From: CAZOWW01 sp964583765
GTDB lineage: Bacteria; Actinomycetota; Actinomycetes; Actinomycetales; Kineosporiaceae
Assembly (NCBI GenBank): GCA_964583765.1
Contig: CAZOWW010000011.1
Location: forward strand, 11,074 to 75,073
Direction: 5' to 3'
Length of the DNA: 64,000 nt
The position numbers and the translations under genes were made by a program. Numbering within the stretch: the first letter of the stretch is position 1; every line of letters starts with the position of its first letter. Positions 45,087 through 53,103 of the stretch are shown here, piece by piece. The notes beneath the pieces were generated by a model. It saw only the letters and a program-made list of their open reading frames with translations, had not been told where the DNA came from and searched no databases.

Positions 45087-46387
45087 CGGTTCTTCGCAGC
45101 GTCCGCGATCTGCTTGACGACCTGTTCGGGCGTGGCGTCACCGGAGAACTGCTGAGCAGCGGCGTCGTCGAGAGCCTGTCCCACGCTGGTGACGTACTGG
45201 ACGTCCAGGTAGGTCTGCACGTACGGCGTGCTGGAGCGGGCCTTCAGCAGGGTCTGCAGGTTCGCGTCACTGACCGAGGTCTCCGAGCCGGCCATGACGG
45301 GCAGGCCGACGTTCAGGGCACCGAACTTGCGCTGCACCTCGACGCTGGTGACGTACTTGAGGAAGTCGGCGCACTCCGGCGGGGCCTTGTAGGAGCAGGC
45401 GAAGCCGTCGCCACCGCCGAGTTGCGCACCCGCCAGGCCCGCGCCACCGGTGACCGAGGGGAACGGGAACCAACCGAGGTTGCTGCCCAGGACCTCCTTG
45501 GACGTGGTCAGCCCGCTCATCACACCGGGATCCCAGTGCCCCTGGAGTTCCATGGCGGCCTTGCCGGTCGCCAGCATGCCGGCCGAGCTGCCCGCGCCCT
45601 GCTGGGCGGGGGTGGCCAGGAAGCCGTTCTGGAACGGCTTGGCGTCGAGCAGACGCTGGGTGTCCTTGCCCGCGGCGACCCAGCACGGGTCGTCGAAGGT
45701 GTAGTCCGCGGCCGACTTCAGGATCGTGTCCTTGCTGCACTCACGCAGCGCGAAGTAATCCCAGTAGAAAGCGTCGGGCCACTTGTCCTTGCTGCCGATG
45801 GCGATGGGCGTGAGGCCTGCGGCCTTGAGCTTCGTGACATCCGCGAGCAGATCGTCGAAGGTCGCCGGAGGCGTCGTGATGCCCGCCTTGGCGAACATCG
45901 CCTTGTTGTACCAGAAGCCGACGATGCCGAGGCTGTACGGGACTCCGTACTGCTTTCCGTTCACCTGCCAGCCGGCGGCCTGACCGCCGATCCCACTGAT
46001 CCAGCTGGAGGACGCCTGCGTCAGGTCCATGAGCTTTCCGGCGTCCACCTGGGTGGCTTCCTGGCCGCCGCCCCACTCCTGGAAGATGTCCGGCGGCTGA
46101 TTCGACTGCAGGGCCACCGGGAGCTTGGTGTTGAACTGCTCGTTCTGCACCGGGACCACCGTGAACGAGACGTTCGGGTGGAGCGCGTGGTAATCGTCTG
46201 CGACCTGCTGCCAGAAACCCTTCAGCGGGTCGGCGGTCGCGTTGTGCCACCAGGTGAGGGTGACCGGTTTGCTACTGTCGGCACTCTTGGTGGAGTTGGC
46301 GTCGGAACTCGAGCCGCCTCCACAGCCGGCCAGTGCGATCAGACACGCGGTGCTGAGGACTGCGCCGCACCGTCGAGACGTCAGCAT
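45083..46387 (-). CDS. Extracellular sugar-binding lipoprotein (ABC importer)
   Basis: 434 residues with lipobox LIALAGCGGG (Cys near 22) and a type 1 sugar-binding fold (VTLTWWHNATADPLKGFWQQ, PDIFQEWGGGQEA, VPYSLGIVGFWYNKAMFAKA). It delivers sugar to the two permeases. Aromatic Trp residues (W112, W143 region) fit glucoside or xyloside binding, but the ligand is not set by sequence. First gene of the operon; a LacI operator lies just upstream. Confidence 0.92.
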   Translation of the reverse strand: MLTSRRCGAVLSTACLIALAGCGGGSSSDANSTKSADSSKPVTLTWWHNATADPLKGFWQQVADDYHALHPNVSFTVVPVQNEQFNTKLPVALQSNQPPDIFQEWGGGQEATQVDAGKLMDLTQASSSWISGIGGQAAGWQVNGKQYGVPYSLGIVGFWYNKAMFAKAGITTPPATFDDLLADVTKLKAAGLTPIAIGSKDKWPDAFYWDYFALRECSKDTILKSAADYTFDDPCWVAAGKDTQRLLDAKPFQNGFLATPAQQGAGSSAGMLATGKAAMELQGHWDPGVMSGLTTSKEVLGSNLGWFPFPSVTGGAGLAGAQLGGGDGFACSYKAPPECADFLKYVTSVEVQRKFGALNVGLPVMAGSETSVSDANLQTLLKARSSTPYVQTYLDVQYVTSVGQALDDAAAQQFSGDATPEQVVKQIADAAKNR

Positions 46388-46448
46388 GATCGGGCCTCCT
46401 GTTCATGGACCTCGTGTGGCGTCGAAGTCTGTCCGGCTCCGACGCCTG

Positions 46449-46488
46449 TGTCAATCGTTATCGACAACGATTTCGATACGGCTATGCT
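46449..46488. promoter_or_regulatory. LacI-type operator with divergent promoters
   Basis: AATCGTT-ATCGAC-AACGATT (46453-46472) is a perfect 7+7 inverted repeat. On the minus strand TTGACA (46449-46454) touches it, a -35 for the binding-protein operon. On the plus strand TCGACA (46461-46466), 16 bp, then TATGCT (46483-46488) ends 6 bases before the lacI ATG, so lacI may be leaderless. One repressor could control both directions. Confidence 0.75.
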
Positions 46489-46494
46489 GGACCC

Positions 46495-47541
46495 ATGCCC
46501 CCCCATCGACGTGTGACCATCAGCGACGTCGCCCGCGCCGCCGGGGTGTCCGTGCCCACCGTTTCCAAGGTCATGAACGGTCGGTACGGGGTCGCCCCGG
46601 CCACGATCGAGCGTGTCCGGGCGGTGATCGACCGGCTCGGTTACGAGTCGAGTCTGGTCGCTCGGACCTTGCGTAGCAGGGAGACCGGGGTCATCGGGAT
46701 CCTGGTCGCCGACTTTGAGCCGTTCAGCACTGAACTGCTCAAGGGGGCCGCCCGCGCGGTACGGACCTCGCGGTACGAATTGGTCGCCTATTCTGCAGGC
46801 GGATGGATCGAACAACAGGGATGGGAACGCCGGTACCTGAACCGGTTGGCCGGCACATTGATCGACGGTGCGATTCTGGTCACCCCGACCGTCGTGGACA
46901 GCGGGACGGAGATTCCTGTGGTCGCGGTGGACCCGCATGCGGGCCATCCCGACATGCCGACGGTGCTCTCGGACAATCTCACGGGAGCGATCCGGGCGGT
47001 GGAGCACCTCATGCAGCTCGGGCACCGCAGGATCGGTTATCTCGCGGGACGTCCGGACCTGGAGTCGGCGGCTCTGCGCGAGCAGGGATACCGGCAGGCG
47101 CTGACCACCGCGGGAATTCCCGTGGACGAGGACCTGATCCGGGACGGTAACTACGAGGCGGAGACTTCGGCGCGCGCGGCGAAGGAATTGCTCGGCAGCA
47201 CGGACCCGCCGACCGCGGTGTTCGCGGCGAACGATCTCTCGGCGATCCAGACGATCACGGTGGCGGATTCCCTCGGACTGCGCGTGCCCGAGGACCTGTC
47301 GGTGATCGGCTTCGACAACATTCCGGAGTCGGCGCTCGCGCGCCCGCCGCTGACCACCATCGACCAGGCGATCCAGTCGATGGGCTTCCACGCCGTGCGC
47401 ATGCTGCTGGACCTGCTGGGCGGAGCGGAGTTGGAGCCGCTGCACCTGCGGCTGCCCACGACCCTGGTGGTCCGGGGTTCCTGCGCCCCCGCCCCGCCCG
47501 GGCGCGGACGGCTCGCCGAGAGCCAAAGTCACAGTGGGTAG
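46495..47541 (+). CDS. LacI-family transcriptional repressor
   Basis: 348 residues. N-terminal LacI helix-turn-helix VTISDVARAAGVSVPTVSKV with hinge RLGYESSLVARTLRS, then a periplasmic-binding-like sensor (LMQLGHRRIGYLAGR, VFAANDLSAIQT, IGFDNIPES). It should bind the palindrome directly upstream and respond to sugar brought in by the divergent operon. ATG at 46495 chosen because the longer frame adds only noise. Confidence 0.94.
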   Translation: MPPHRRVTISDVARAAGVSVPTVSKVMNGRYGVAPATIERVRAVIDRLGYESSLVARTLRSRETGVIGILVADFEPFSTELLKGAARAVRTSRYELVAYSAGGWIEQQGWERRYLNRLAGTLIDGAILVTPTVVDSGTEIPVVAVDPHAGHPDMPTVLSDNLTGAIRAVEHLMQLGHRRIGYLAGRPDLESAALREQGYRQALTTAGIPVDEDLIRDGNYEAETSARAAKELLGSTDPPTAVFAANDLSAIQTITVADSLGLRVPEDLSVIGFDNIPESALARPPLTTIDQAIQSMGFHAVRMLLDLLGGAELEPLHLRLPTTLVVRGSCAPAPPGRGRLAESQSHSG

Positions 47542-47723
47542 CGTATCGGTGTCGGAGAGTAATTGATAGTGATCGCCAGGGTTCGCCTGCCCGCGTTGCC
47601 CGGGACTGTCGGCGGTCCGGGTGTACGGGCCAGGCGTCACTCAAGAAGCACGGGGGAGTGTCGAGACAGGTGGTTGGTGCAAGATCTGCAGGATGATCAT
47701 GCCGTGCAGCTCCGGACGGAGGA

Positions 47724-50700
47724 GTGAAGGTCGTGGACGATCGCTCCCGGGGAGGCCCGACGATCGGCGTCCTGTCGACCTCGTTCGGTGGTGCCTACTT
47801 CGGTGAGATCCTGGCCGGGCTGGCCGCGGGGGCCGTCGCCGTGGGCGGGCGGTTGATCTGCGTCCAGACCTGTGAAGCGGGCACGTATGCGCTGGATCTG
47901 CCCGACCCACCGAAGTTCCGGCCGCCGGTGGCGTGGGATCACATCAACGCCTTCGCGGTGCTCCTGAACGGGGTCGACGGGGAGTACCTCGCGGCGATCC
48001 GCGCGACGGGCAAGCCTGTCGTGACGATCAGCGACAGTGTGCCCGGGTTCTCCTGCCCGGTGATCCTGCCGGACAACCGTGTGGGTGTGCAGAGCGCCGT
48101 GGACCACCTGGTGGCGCACGGCCACCGCCGGATCGCCTGGGCTGGTTCCCCGCGGATCCGTGACATGCAGGAGCGGTTCGAGACATACCGCGAGGCATTG
48201 CGGGGACATGGCATCGAGCCCGATCCGGAGCTCTTCTTCGACACCGGCAACAACCAGCAGACCGGTGGAGCCGTGGCCGCACGGGCGATGATGGCGGCGG
48301 GACTGCCCTCGACCGCCGTGATCACCGGCAATGACGCGAATGCGATCGGGCTCATGCAGACCCTCCAGGCCTGCGGTCACTCGCTGCCCCAGGATCAGGC
48401 GGTGGTGGGTTTCGACGACATGGGGCAGGTCGTCTTCCTCGACCCGGGTCTCGCCACGGTGCGGCAGCCTCTGGACCTGATCGGGCGGACCGCCGTGGAC
48501 GTGCTGCTGCGCGCACTCAACGGGGAGACGGTCCCCGACACGCCGGTGTACGTGGGCACGGCGTTCATGGCCCGGGAGTCCTGCGGCTGCCCGAGCACGC
48601 TCCTCATGGGCGGGTCGGATGCCGGAGAGGAGGAGACGGGCCTGATCGACTCCCCGGACGCCCTACAGGCCCAGTTGGTGCGGGTGCTCGGAGCAGATCG
48701 GGACGAGGACTCCACACGCGTGCTCGCGTCCGTGTCGGAGGCCATCTCCCGAATCCTGCGGGTGGCCGTGGAGGGGGGACCTGCGCCGTCGGCCCTGGGG
48801 CTGCGCACCGCTCTCACCGGTCTCGTGGAGATCAATCCGCTCCCGGAGGACCTGGTGCGTGTCATGCGCAGCGTGCACCGATACGGGCGCGGTCTCGCGC
48901 AGACGGCGTTGTCCCCCGGAGACCTTGCCGGATGGCTCCGGGTCGAGGACGAGATCCGGGAGATCATCCTTGCGCTGGCTCTCACCCAGATCCGGGCGCG
49001 CTACTCGGACTCCGCGCACTTCGAACTGGCGTTCGGCTCGCAACACGCGGTGAGCATGAGCCTGTTGCGCAGCGGGCACGAGGAGGATCCACGCCGGCTC
49101 CACTGGTTGGGACGCACCTCGGCTCGTGCGGCCGCTCTGGGGTTGTGGGAGGCGGGCTCCCTCGATCCGGGCGGCGATTACCTGCTGAGGGTCGTGGGCT
49201 CCTATTGGGCTGACGGATCGGAACCGGGAACCGCCCCCGTGTCCGTGCGGGCGGAGGCCTTCCCGCCGGTGGAGCTGGTGGCGCTGGCGGATCCCGCGGC
49301 GGACGAGATCGTCTTCGTGGCCCCGATGCGGGTGAACTCCAGCGACTGGGGGTTCTTCGCCGTGGTGGGCCCGCTGGAGGCGGGGCTCATCACGGGCCGC
49401 GAGGTGATGAACCAGTGGGCGGCGCTCGTGACGATCGCGCTGGACCACGGTGCCGTGCTGGAGTCCCTGCGACACCAGGAGGAACTCCTGCGTCGTGCGG
49501 CGCTCTACGACGAGTTGACGGACCTGCCGAACCGGGCCCTGTTCTTCGACCGGCTCAATGCCTGCATCCAGCGGGCGCGGCGGCATCCCGGTTACTGCTT
49601 CGGGGTGTTCCTGCTCGACCTGGACGGGTTCAAGGTCGTCAACGACAGCCTCGGACATCTCGCGGGCGACCGGCTCCTCGTGGAGGTGGCGGGGCGGATC
49701 CGCTCAGGGCTGCGGTCCGAGGACCTTGCGGCACGGCTGGGCGGAGACGAGTTCGCCGTGCTCCTGGACAACCTCCCGGACCAGGCCTCGGCTGCCGTGA
49801 TCGCCGAACGGTTGCGTGCTGCACTCGCCCTGCCGTGCATGATCGACGGGCAGGACATCGTCGTCACGGCGAGCATCGGCGTCGCGCTGAGCAGCGGCCG
49901 GTACGAGCGCCCCGAGGACGTGATCCGGGACGCGGACCTGGCGATGTACGCGGCCAAGGCTCGGCAGAAGGGAACGCATGCCGTGTTCGACGTGGGCATG
50001 CGGGACCAGGCCTTCCAGAGGCTGCACATCGAGAGCGACCTGAGGCGCGCCGTCGGCGCGGGCGAACTGGAGTTGCACTACCAGCCGATCGTGGATCTGC
50101 GGACCGGGCGGATCGTGTCCTTCGAGGCCCTCATCCGCTGGCGTCATCCTGACCGAGGGCTGATTGCTCCCGGTGCCTTCCTGCCGGTCGCCGAGGAGTG
50201 CGGCCTGATGCCGTCGATCGGTCGGTGGGTCCTGGCCGAGGCGTGTCGACAGCTGCGGATCTGGTGCGGATCCGGTGCGTACCCGGACCTGAGCGTCGCG
50301 GTCAACGTCTCGAACCGTCAGTTCTGGCACGGACACCTGGTCGCGGACGTCGTGGCCTGTCTGGACGAAGGAGGGCTCGAACCCGGGCAGCTCGCGGTCG
50401 AGATCACCGAGGGGGTGGTGATGTACGACCGGGTACAGGCGATGGACATCCTCACGGAGTTGCACGCCCTCGGGGTCCAACTGCACGTCGACGACTTCGG
50501 GACCGGCCAGTCGTCGTTGGAGGCGTTGCACCACCTGCCCCTTCATGCATTGAAGATCGACCGCTCCTTCGTGGCGCCGTTGGGCTCGGACCCGCGCAGC
50601 GAGAAACTGGTGCGCGCCATCGTCGCCATGGCGACGAGCCTGGAGCTGGAACTGGTGGCCGAGGGCATCGAGACCGAGGAACAGCGGTCATGGTTGCGCG

Positions 50701-50804
50701 AGGCCGGCTGTACCTATGGGCAGGGTTTCTGGTTCGCCCGGCCACAACCGGCGGATGCGGTGACGGAGCTGCTGGGGAACGGTCCTCGGCACTGGGTCGA
50801 CTGA
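47724..50804 (+). CDS. LacI-like ligand domain fused to GGDEF and EAL (c-di-GMP enzyme)
   Basis: 1026 residues. Residues ~10-290 are a LacI/PBP-1 ligand domain with no helix-turn-helix and no signal peptide (IGVLSTSFGGAYFGEIL, HLVAHGHRRIAWAGS, VITGNDANAIG, VGFDDMGQVVF). A ~250-residue helical/GAF-like part follows. GGDEF domain has the catalytic LGGDEFAVLL near 673 and an inhibitory I-site RSED five residues before it. EAL domain has FEALIRW, NVSNRQF, VEITEG, DDFGTG, KIDRSF and EGIETEEQ, all present. So it may make and break c-di-GMP, tuned by a sugar-like ligand. GTG start at 47724 after a purine-rich GGACGGAG. The 182-bp gap after lacI has no terminator hairpin, so read-through is possible. 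Confidence 0.9.
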   Translation: MKVVDDRSRGGPTIGVLSTSFGGAYFGEILAGLAAGAVAVGGRLICVQTCEAGTYALDLPDPPKFRPPVAWDHINAFAVLLNGVDGEYLAAIRATGKPVVTISDSVPGFSCPVILPDNRVGVQSAVDHLVAHGHRRIAWAGSPRIRDMQERFETYREALRGHGIEPDPELFFDTGNNQQTGGAVAARAMMAAGLPSTAVITGNDANAIGLMQTLQACGHSLPQDQAVVGFDDMGQVVFLDPGLATVRQPLDLIGRTAVDVLLRALNGETVPDTPVYVGTAFMARESCGCPSTLLMGGSDAGEEETGLIDSPDALQAQLVRVLGADRDEDSTRVLASVSEAISRILRVAVEGGPAPSALGLRTALTGLVEINPLPEDLVRVMRSVHRYGRGLAQTALSPGDLAGWLRVEDEIREIILALALTQIRARYSDSAHFELAFGSQHAVSMSLLRSGHEEDPRRLHWLGRTSARAAALGLWEAGSLDPGGDYLLRVVGSYWADGSEPGTAPVSVRAEAFPPVELVALADPAADEIVFVAPMRVNSSDWGFFAVVGPLEAGLITGREVMNQWAALVTIALDHGAVLESLRHQEELLRRAALYDELTDLPNRALFFDRLNACIQRARRHPGYCFGVFLLDLDGFKVVNDSLGHLAGDRLLVEVAGRIRSGLRSEDLAARLGGDEFAVLLDNLPDQASAAVIAERLRAALALPCMIDGQDIVVTASIGVALSSGRYERPEDVIRDADLAMYAAKARQKGTHAVFDVGMRDQAFQRLHIESDLRRAVGAGELELHYQPIVDLRTGRIVSFEALIRWRHPDRGLIAPGAFLPVAEECGLMPSIGRWVLAEACRQLRIWCGSGAYPDLSVAVNVSNRQFWHGHLVADVVACLDEGGLEPGQLAVEITEGVVMYDRVQAMDILTELHALGVQLHVDDFGTGQSSLEALHHLPLHALKIDRSFVAPLGSDPRSEKLVRAIVAMATSLELELVAEGIETEEQRSWLREAGCTYGQGFWFARPQPADAVTELLGNGPRHWVD

Positions 50805-50840
50805 CGTCTCTGCCTGCCGGGGATCGGGTCGTACCTCTCG

Positions 50841-50937
50841 GCCGCGACAATGCCAGTTGTTCCCGCAACAGCGCAGCTGTGCCCGCGACAACCCCAGCTG
50901 TTCCTGAACAGCGCAGATGTGCCCGCTACAACCCCAG
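50841..50937. repeat. 40-bp tandem repeat reaching into the toxin stop
   Basis: Units begin at 50841 and 50881, and a third partial unit runs to about 50937. Shared cores are CGCGACAA..CCAG.TGTTCC and AACAGCGCAG.TGT. The third unit includes the MazF stop codon. Lies between the convergent GGDEF-EAL and MazF stops. Confidence 0.8.
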
Positions 50938-51273
50938 ATGGACGCGCAGGGCCTGGTCGAGGGCGGCGAGCAGGGCGGGGGTCAGGCGGCCGACGCGGCG
51001 GCCGATCCGCTCGACGGCCACGGATCGGACCTGCTCCGCCTGCGCCTTGGAGTCCCGGGGGAGGCCGGTCTGGTCGGCGGGCAGGAGCACCTGGAACGGG
51101 AATACGCGCTGGGTGCTCGTGGTCACCGGGACGACCGTGACCATGCCCCGCCCGAGCCGGGTGGCGACGCGATTGGCGGCGTCGTTGCTCACGACGACCG
51201 CAGGCCGGGTCTTGTCGGCCTCGGAGCCCAGGACGGGTTCCAGGCCGACGAGGTGGATCTGGCCGCGTCGCAC
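50926..51273 (-). CDS. MazF/PemK-type toxin
   Basis: 115 residues: RRGQIHLVGLEPVLGSEADK, RPAVVVSNDAANRVA and VVPVTTSTQRVFPFQV match the MazF endoribonuclease fold. It begins directly after the antitoxin stop. The extreme C-terminus and stop fall in a repeat unit. Confidence 0.9.
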   Translation of the reverse strand: MRRGQIHLVGLEPVLGSEADKTRPAVVVSNDAANRVATRLGRGMVTVVPVTTSTQRVFPFQVLLPADQTGLPRDSKAQAEQVRSVAVERIGRRVGRLTPALLAALDQALRVHLGL

Positions 51274-51495
51274 TCAGGTACCCGACCCGTCGGCCACGGC
51301 CGATTCCCAGAGCAGGTCGTCCGCGGAGGCGCTCCAGGACTCCCACGCCTCCTCGTAGGCGTCGCCGAGCTGCGCGGAGCGCAACAGCGCGATCGCACGT
51401 TGCAGGGCGGCGGATCGCGAGTCGATGCCCTGGATCCGGGCATAGGCGTCGAGGAACTCGACGTCGTCCTGCGGCAGGCTGACGCTGAGCTTCAT
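51274..51495 (-). CDS. Ribbon-helix-helix antitoxin (MazE-like)
   Basis: 73 residues with RHH start KLSVSLPQDDVEFLDAY and an acidic Trp-containing tail that should cover the toxin. First gene of the pair, as expected for autoregulation. A palindrome lies 9-33 nt upstream. Confidence 0.88.
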   Translation of the reverse strand: MKLSVSLPQDDVEFLDAYARIQGIDSRSAALQRAIALLRSAQLGDAYEEAWESWSASADDLLWESAVADGSGT

Positions 51496-51503
51496 ACCCT
51501 GAT

Positions 51504-51528
51504 GCTACTGGCGGTATTACCGCAGTAG
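51504..51528 (-). promoter_or_regulatory. Candidate antitoxin operator
   Basis: GCTACTG(G)CGGT-ATT-ACCGCAGTAGC: 11 paired bases with one extra G. Placed immediately before the antitoxin ATG (start 51495), where an RHH dimer would repress its own operon. Confidence 0.6.
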
Positions 51529-51568
51529 CAATGCCCGCTCCCGGGACATCGACGGGGCAGGTACGCGC

Positions 51569-51599
51569 ACGGCCCCAGCGAACCTGCCGCTGGGGCCGT
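51569..51599 (-). terminator. Perfect 12-bp hairpin after the deacetylase gene
   Basis: ACGGCCCCAGCG (51569-51580) pairs exactly with 51588-51599 around a 7-nt loop. Located 193 bp past the deacetylase stop and before the antitoxin operator. Confidence 0.75.
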
Positions 51600-51647
51600 A
51601 CCCGACCGCTCGCCTGCGGCCGCGCTCGTCGTTGTCGTGCCAGGTCT

Positions 51648-51707
51648 TGCACGGTGATACGCAGCCATGCACGGTGATCCACAGCCATGCACGGTCATTC
51701 CCGCGGT
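51648..51707. repeat. Three tandem 20-bp units
   Basis: TGCACGGTGAT.C.CAGCCA repeated from 51648, 51668 and 51688. Between the hairpin and the deacetylase stop. Confidence 0.8.
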
Positions 51708-51791
51708 CTGCCCGGACCGCGGTTCGGTCGAGCCGGAGTTCGCTCGTCGTGGAGATCGTCCGCGGCGGGACTCGGCGGGGGTCGGCGGGGG

Positions 51792-52571
51792 TCAGCTGCG
51801 GGCGGCCGGTAGCCCTGCGCTGCGCTCGTCCGCAGGCCAGGAGGCATCGGAAGCCTGGCGCGGGTGCACGGGCAGGCCGCAGGGGGCGACCGCCTTGCCC
51901 GTGCGGGGGGAGATCATCCCGGCGCACAGACCGCGGGCGTGCAGATCGGCCACGATTCGCGGGATGGCCGCAATCGTGTTCGGCGGCCAGTCGTGCATGA
52001 GGATGACGCCGCCCGCCTGGAGCTGCTGGGCATTCGCCACGATCTGATCCGTGCTCGTGTTGTCCCAGTCCCGGGAGTCCACGTCCGCATTGATCTCGGT
52101 GAGGCCGAAGCGCTTCTCCACCGCGCGGAGGGCGTCATTGGTGTCGAGATACGGGGGGCGGAACAGGCGGGGGACCACGCCGGTGGTCTGGCGAATGATG
52201 CGCTGGGTCTTGGCGATCTCGGCCAGCTGGTCGGCGGTGCTGAGCTGGGTCATGTACGGGTGATCCCAGCTGTGGTTGCCGAGCCACATGCCTGCCGCGA
52301 CCTCGGCGCGGGCCAGCTCGGGATTGGCCTCGACGTTCTGGCCGATGTTGAACAGGGTGGCCCGCACCCCGGCCGCCTTCAGGGTGGCCAACAGGGTGGC
52401 CGTGTTGCCGGCATTCGGTCCGTCGTCGAACGTCAGCGCGACGTAACCGGAACAGCGCTGCGGTACCGGTGGGGTCGCGGCGGTTGCGGACGCTGTTCCC
52501 ATTGCCGTGACCATAACGGCCACGGCGGCCAGGCTCAACGAACGTCTCAGGTGGCGCGATGTGTCGTGCAT
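51792..52571 (-). CDS. Secreted NodB-type polysaccharide deacetylase
   Basis: 259 residues. Signal peptide (LSLAAVAVMVTAMGTASATA). Metal/base motif TFDDGPNAGNT, second motif NHSWDHPYM and RPPYLDTND, in NodB order, predict a zinc N- or O-deacetylase acting on peptidoglycan or other glycans. GAGG about 8 nt before the ATG at 52569-52571; the open frame reaches further upstream through repeats. Confidence 0.92.
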   Translation of the reverse strand: MHDTSRHLRRSLSLAAVAVMVTAMGTASATAATPPVPQRCSGYVALTFDDGPNAGNTATLLATLKAAGVRATLFNIGQNVEANPELARAEVAAGMWLGNHSWDHPYMTQLSTADQLAEIAKTQRIIRQTTGVVPRLFRPPYLDTNDALRAVEKRFGLTEINADVDSRDWDNTSTDQIVANAQQLQAGGVILMHDWPPNTIAAIPRIVADLHARGLCAGMISPRTGKAVAPCGLPVHPRQASDASWPADERSAGLPAARS

Positions 52572-52590
52572 CCGAGCACCTCTTCTCCAG

Positions 52591-52710
52591 GTCGGGCACG
52601 TGCTCCCAGGGTGGGGACACCTGTTCCCCGGGTGGGACACCCGTTTCCCGGGTGGGGCACGTGTTCTCCAGGTCGGGCACGTGTTCGTGGAGGCGGGACA
52701 CGTGCGGCGG
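52591..52710. repeat. Five or six degenerate ~20-bp tandem units
   Basis: Units near 52591, 52611, 52632, 52652, 52672 and 52691 share GGG.CACGTG or GGGACAC cores. They lie directly before the deacetylase start. The rest of the gap to 53103 holds no gene; it should carry promoters for this gene and the chemoreceptor. Confidence 0.75.
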
Positions 52711-53103
52711 ACGGTGCGCACGGGCCGCTGCCGGCCCGGGACCCCGAACACCTCGAGAACCCGGGACGGATGGGCGCAGCAGCAGTCAGTGAGGGAACAA
52801 CCACGGCAATCCGTCATCTAGCGGGTCATACCCTGGCAGTTCGCCCATTGCCGCACAACACCGGACCCGGAACGGCACCGGAGCCGCCCATCTGGTCACT
52901 CTCAGTGAATACCCGGTGGACTTCCCGGCCGCTCGCCACTCCGGGGGCGCCACGTCAGACCGGACCGGTTACGCCGATCGGGCACGACGGGCAGGCGGGG
53001 GAACCCGGCGATCTCAAGCCGCCGCGAGGGCGCTCCGACAGTGGCTAGGTCTGCACCTGCCGGTTCACGGCCGCGGTGGACGTGATCGAATGGGAGCCGA
53101 CGA

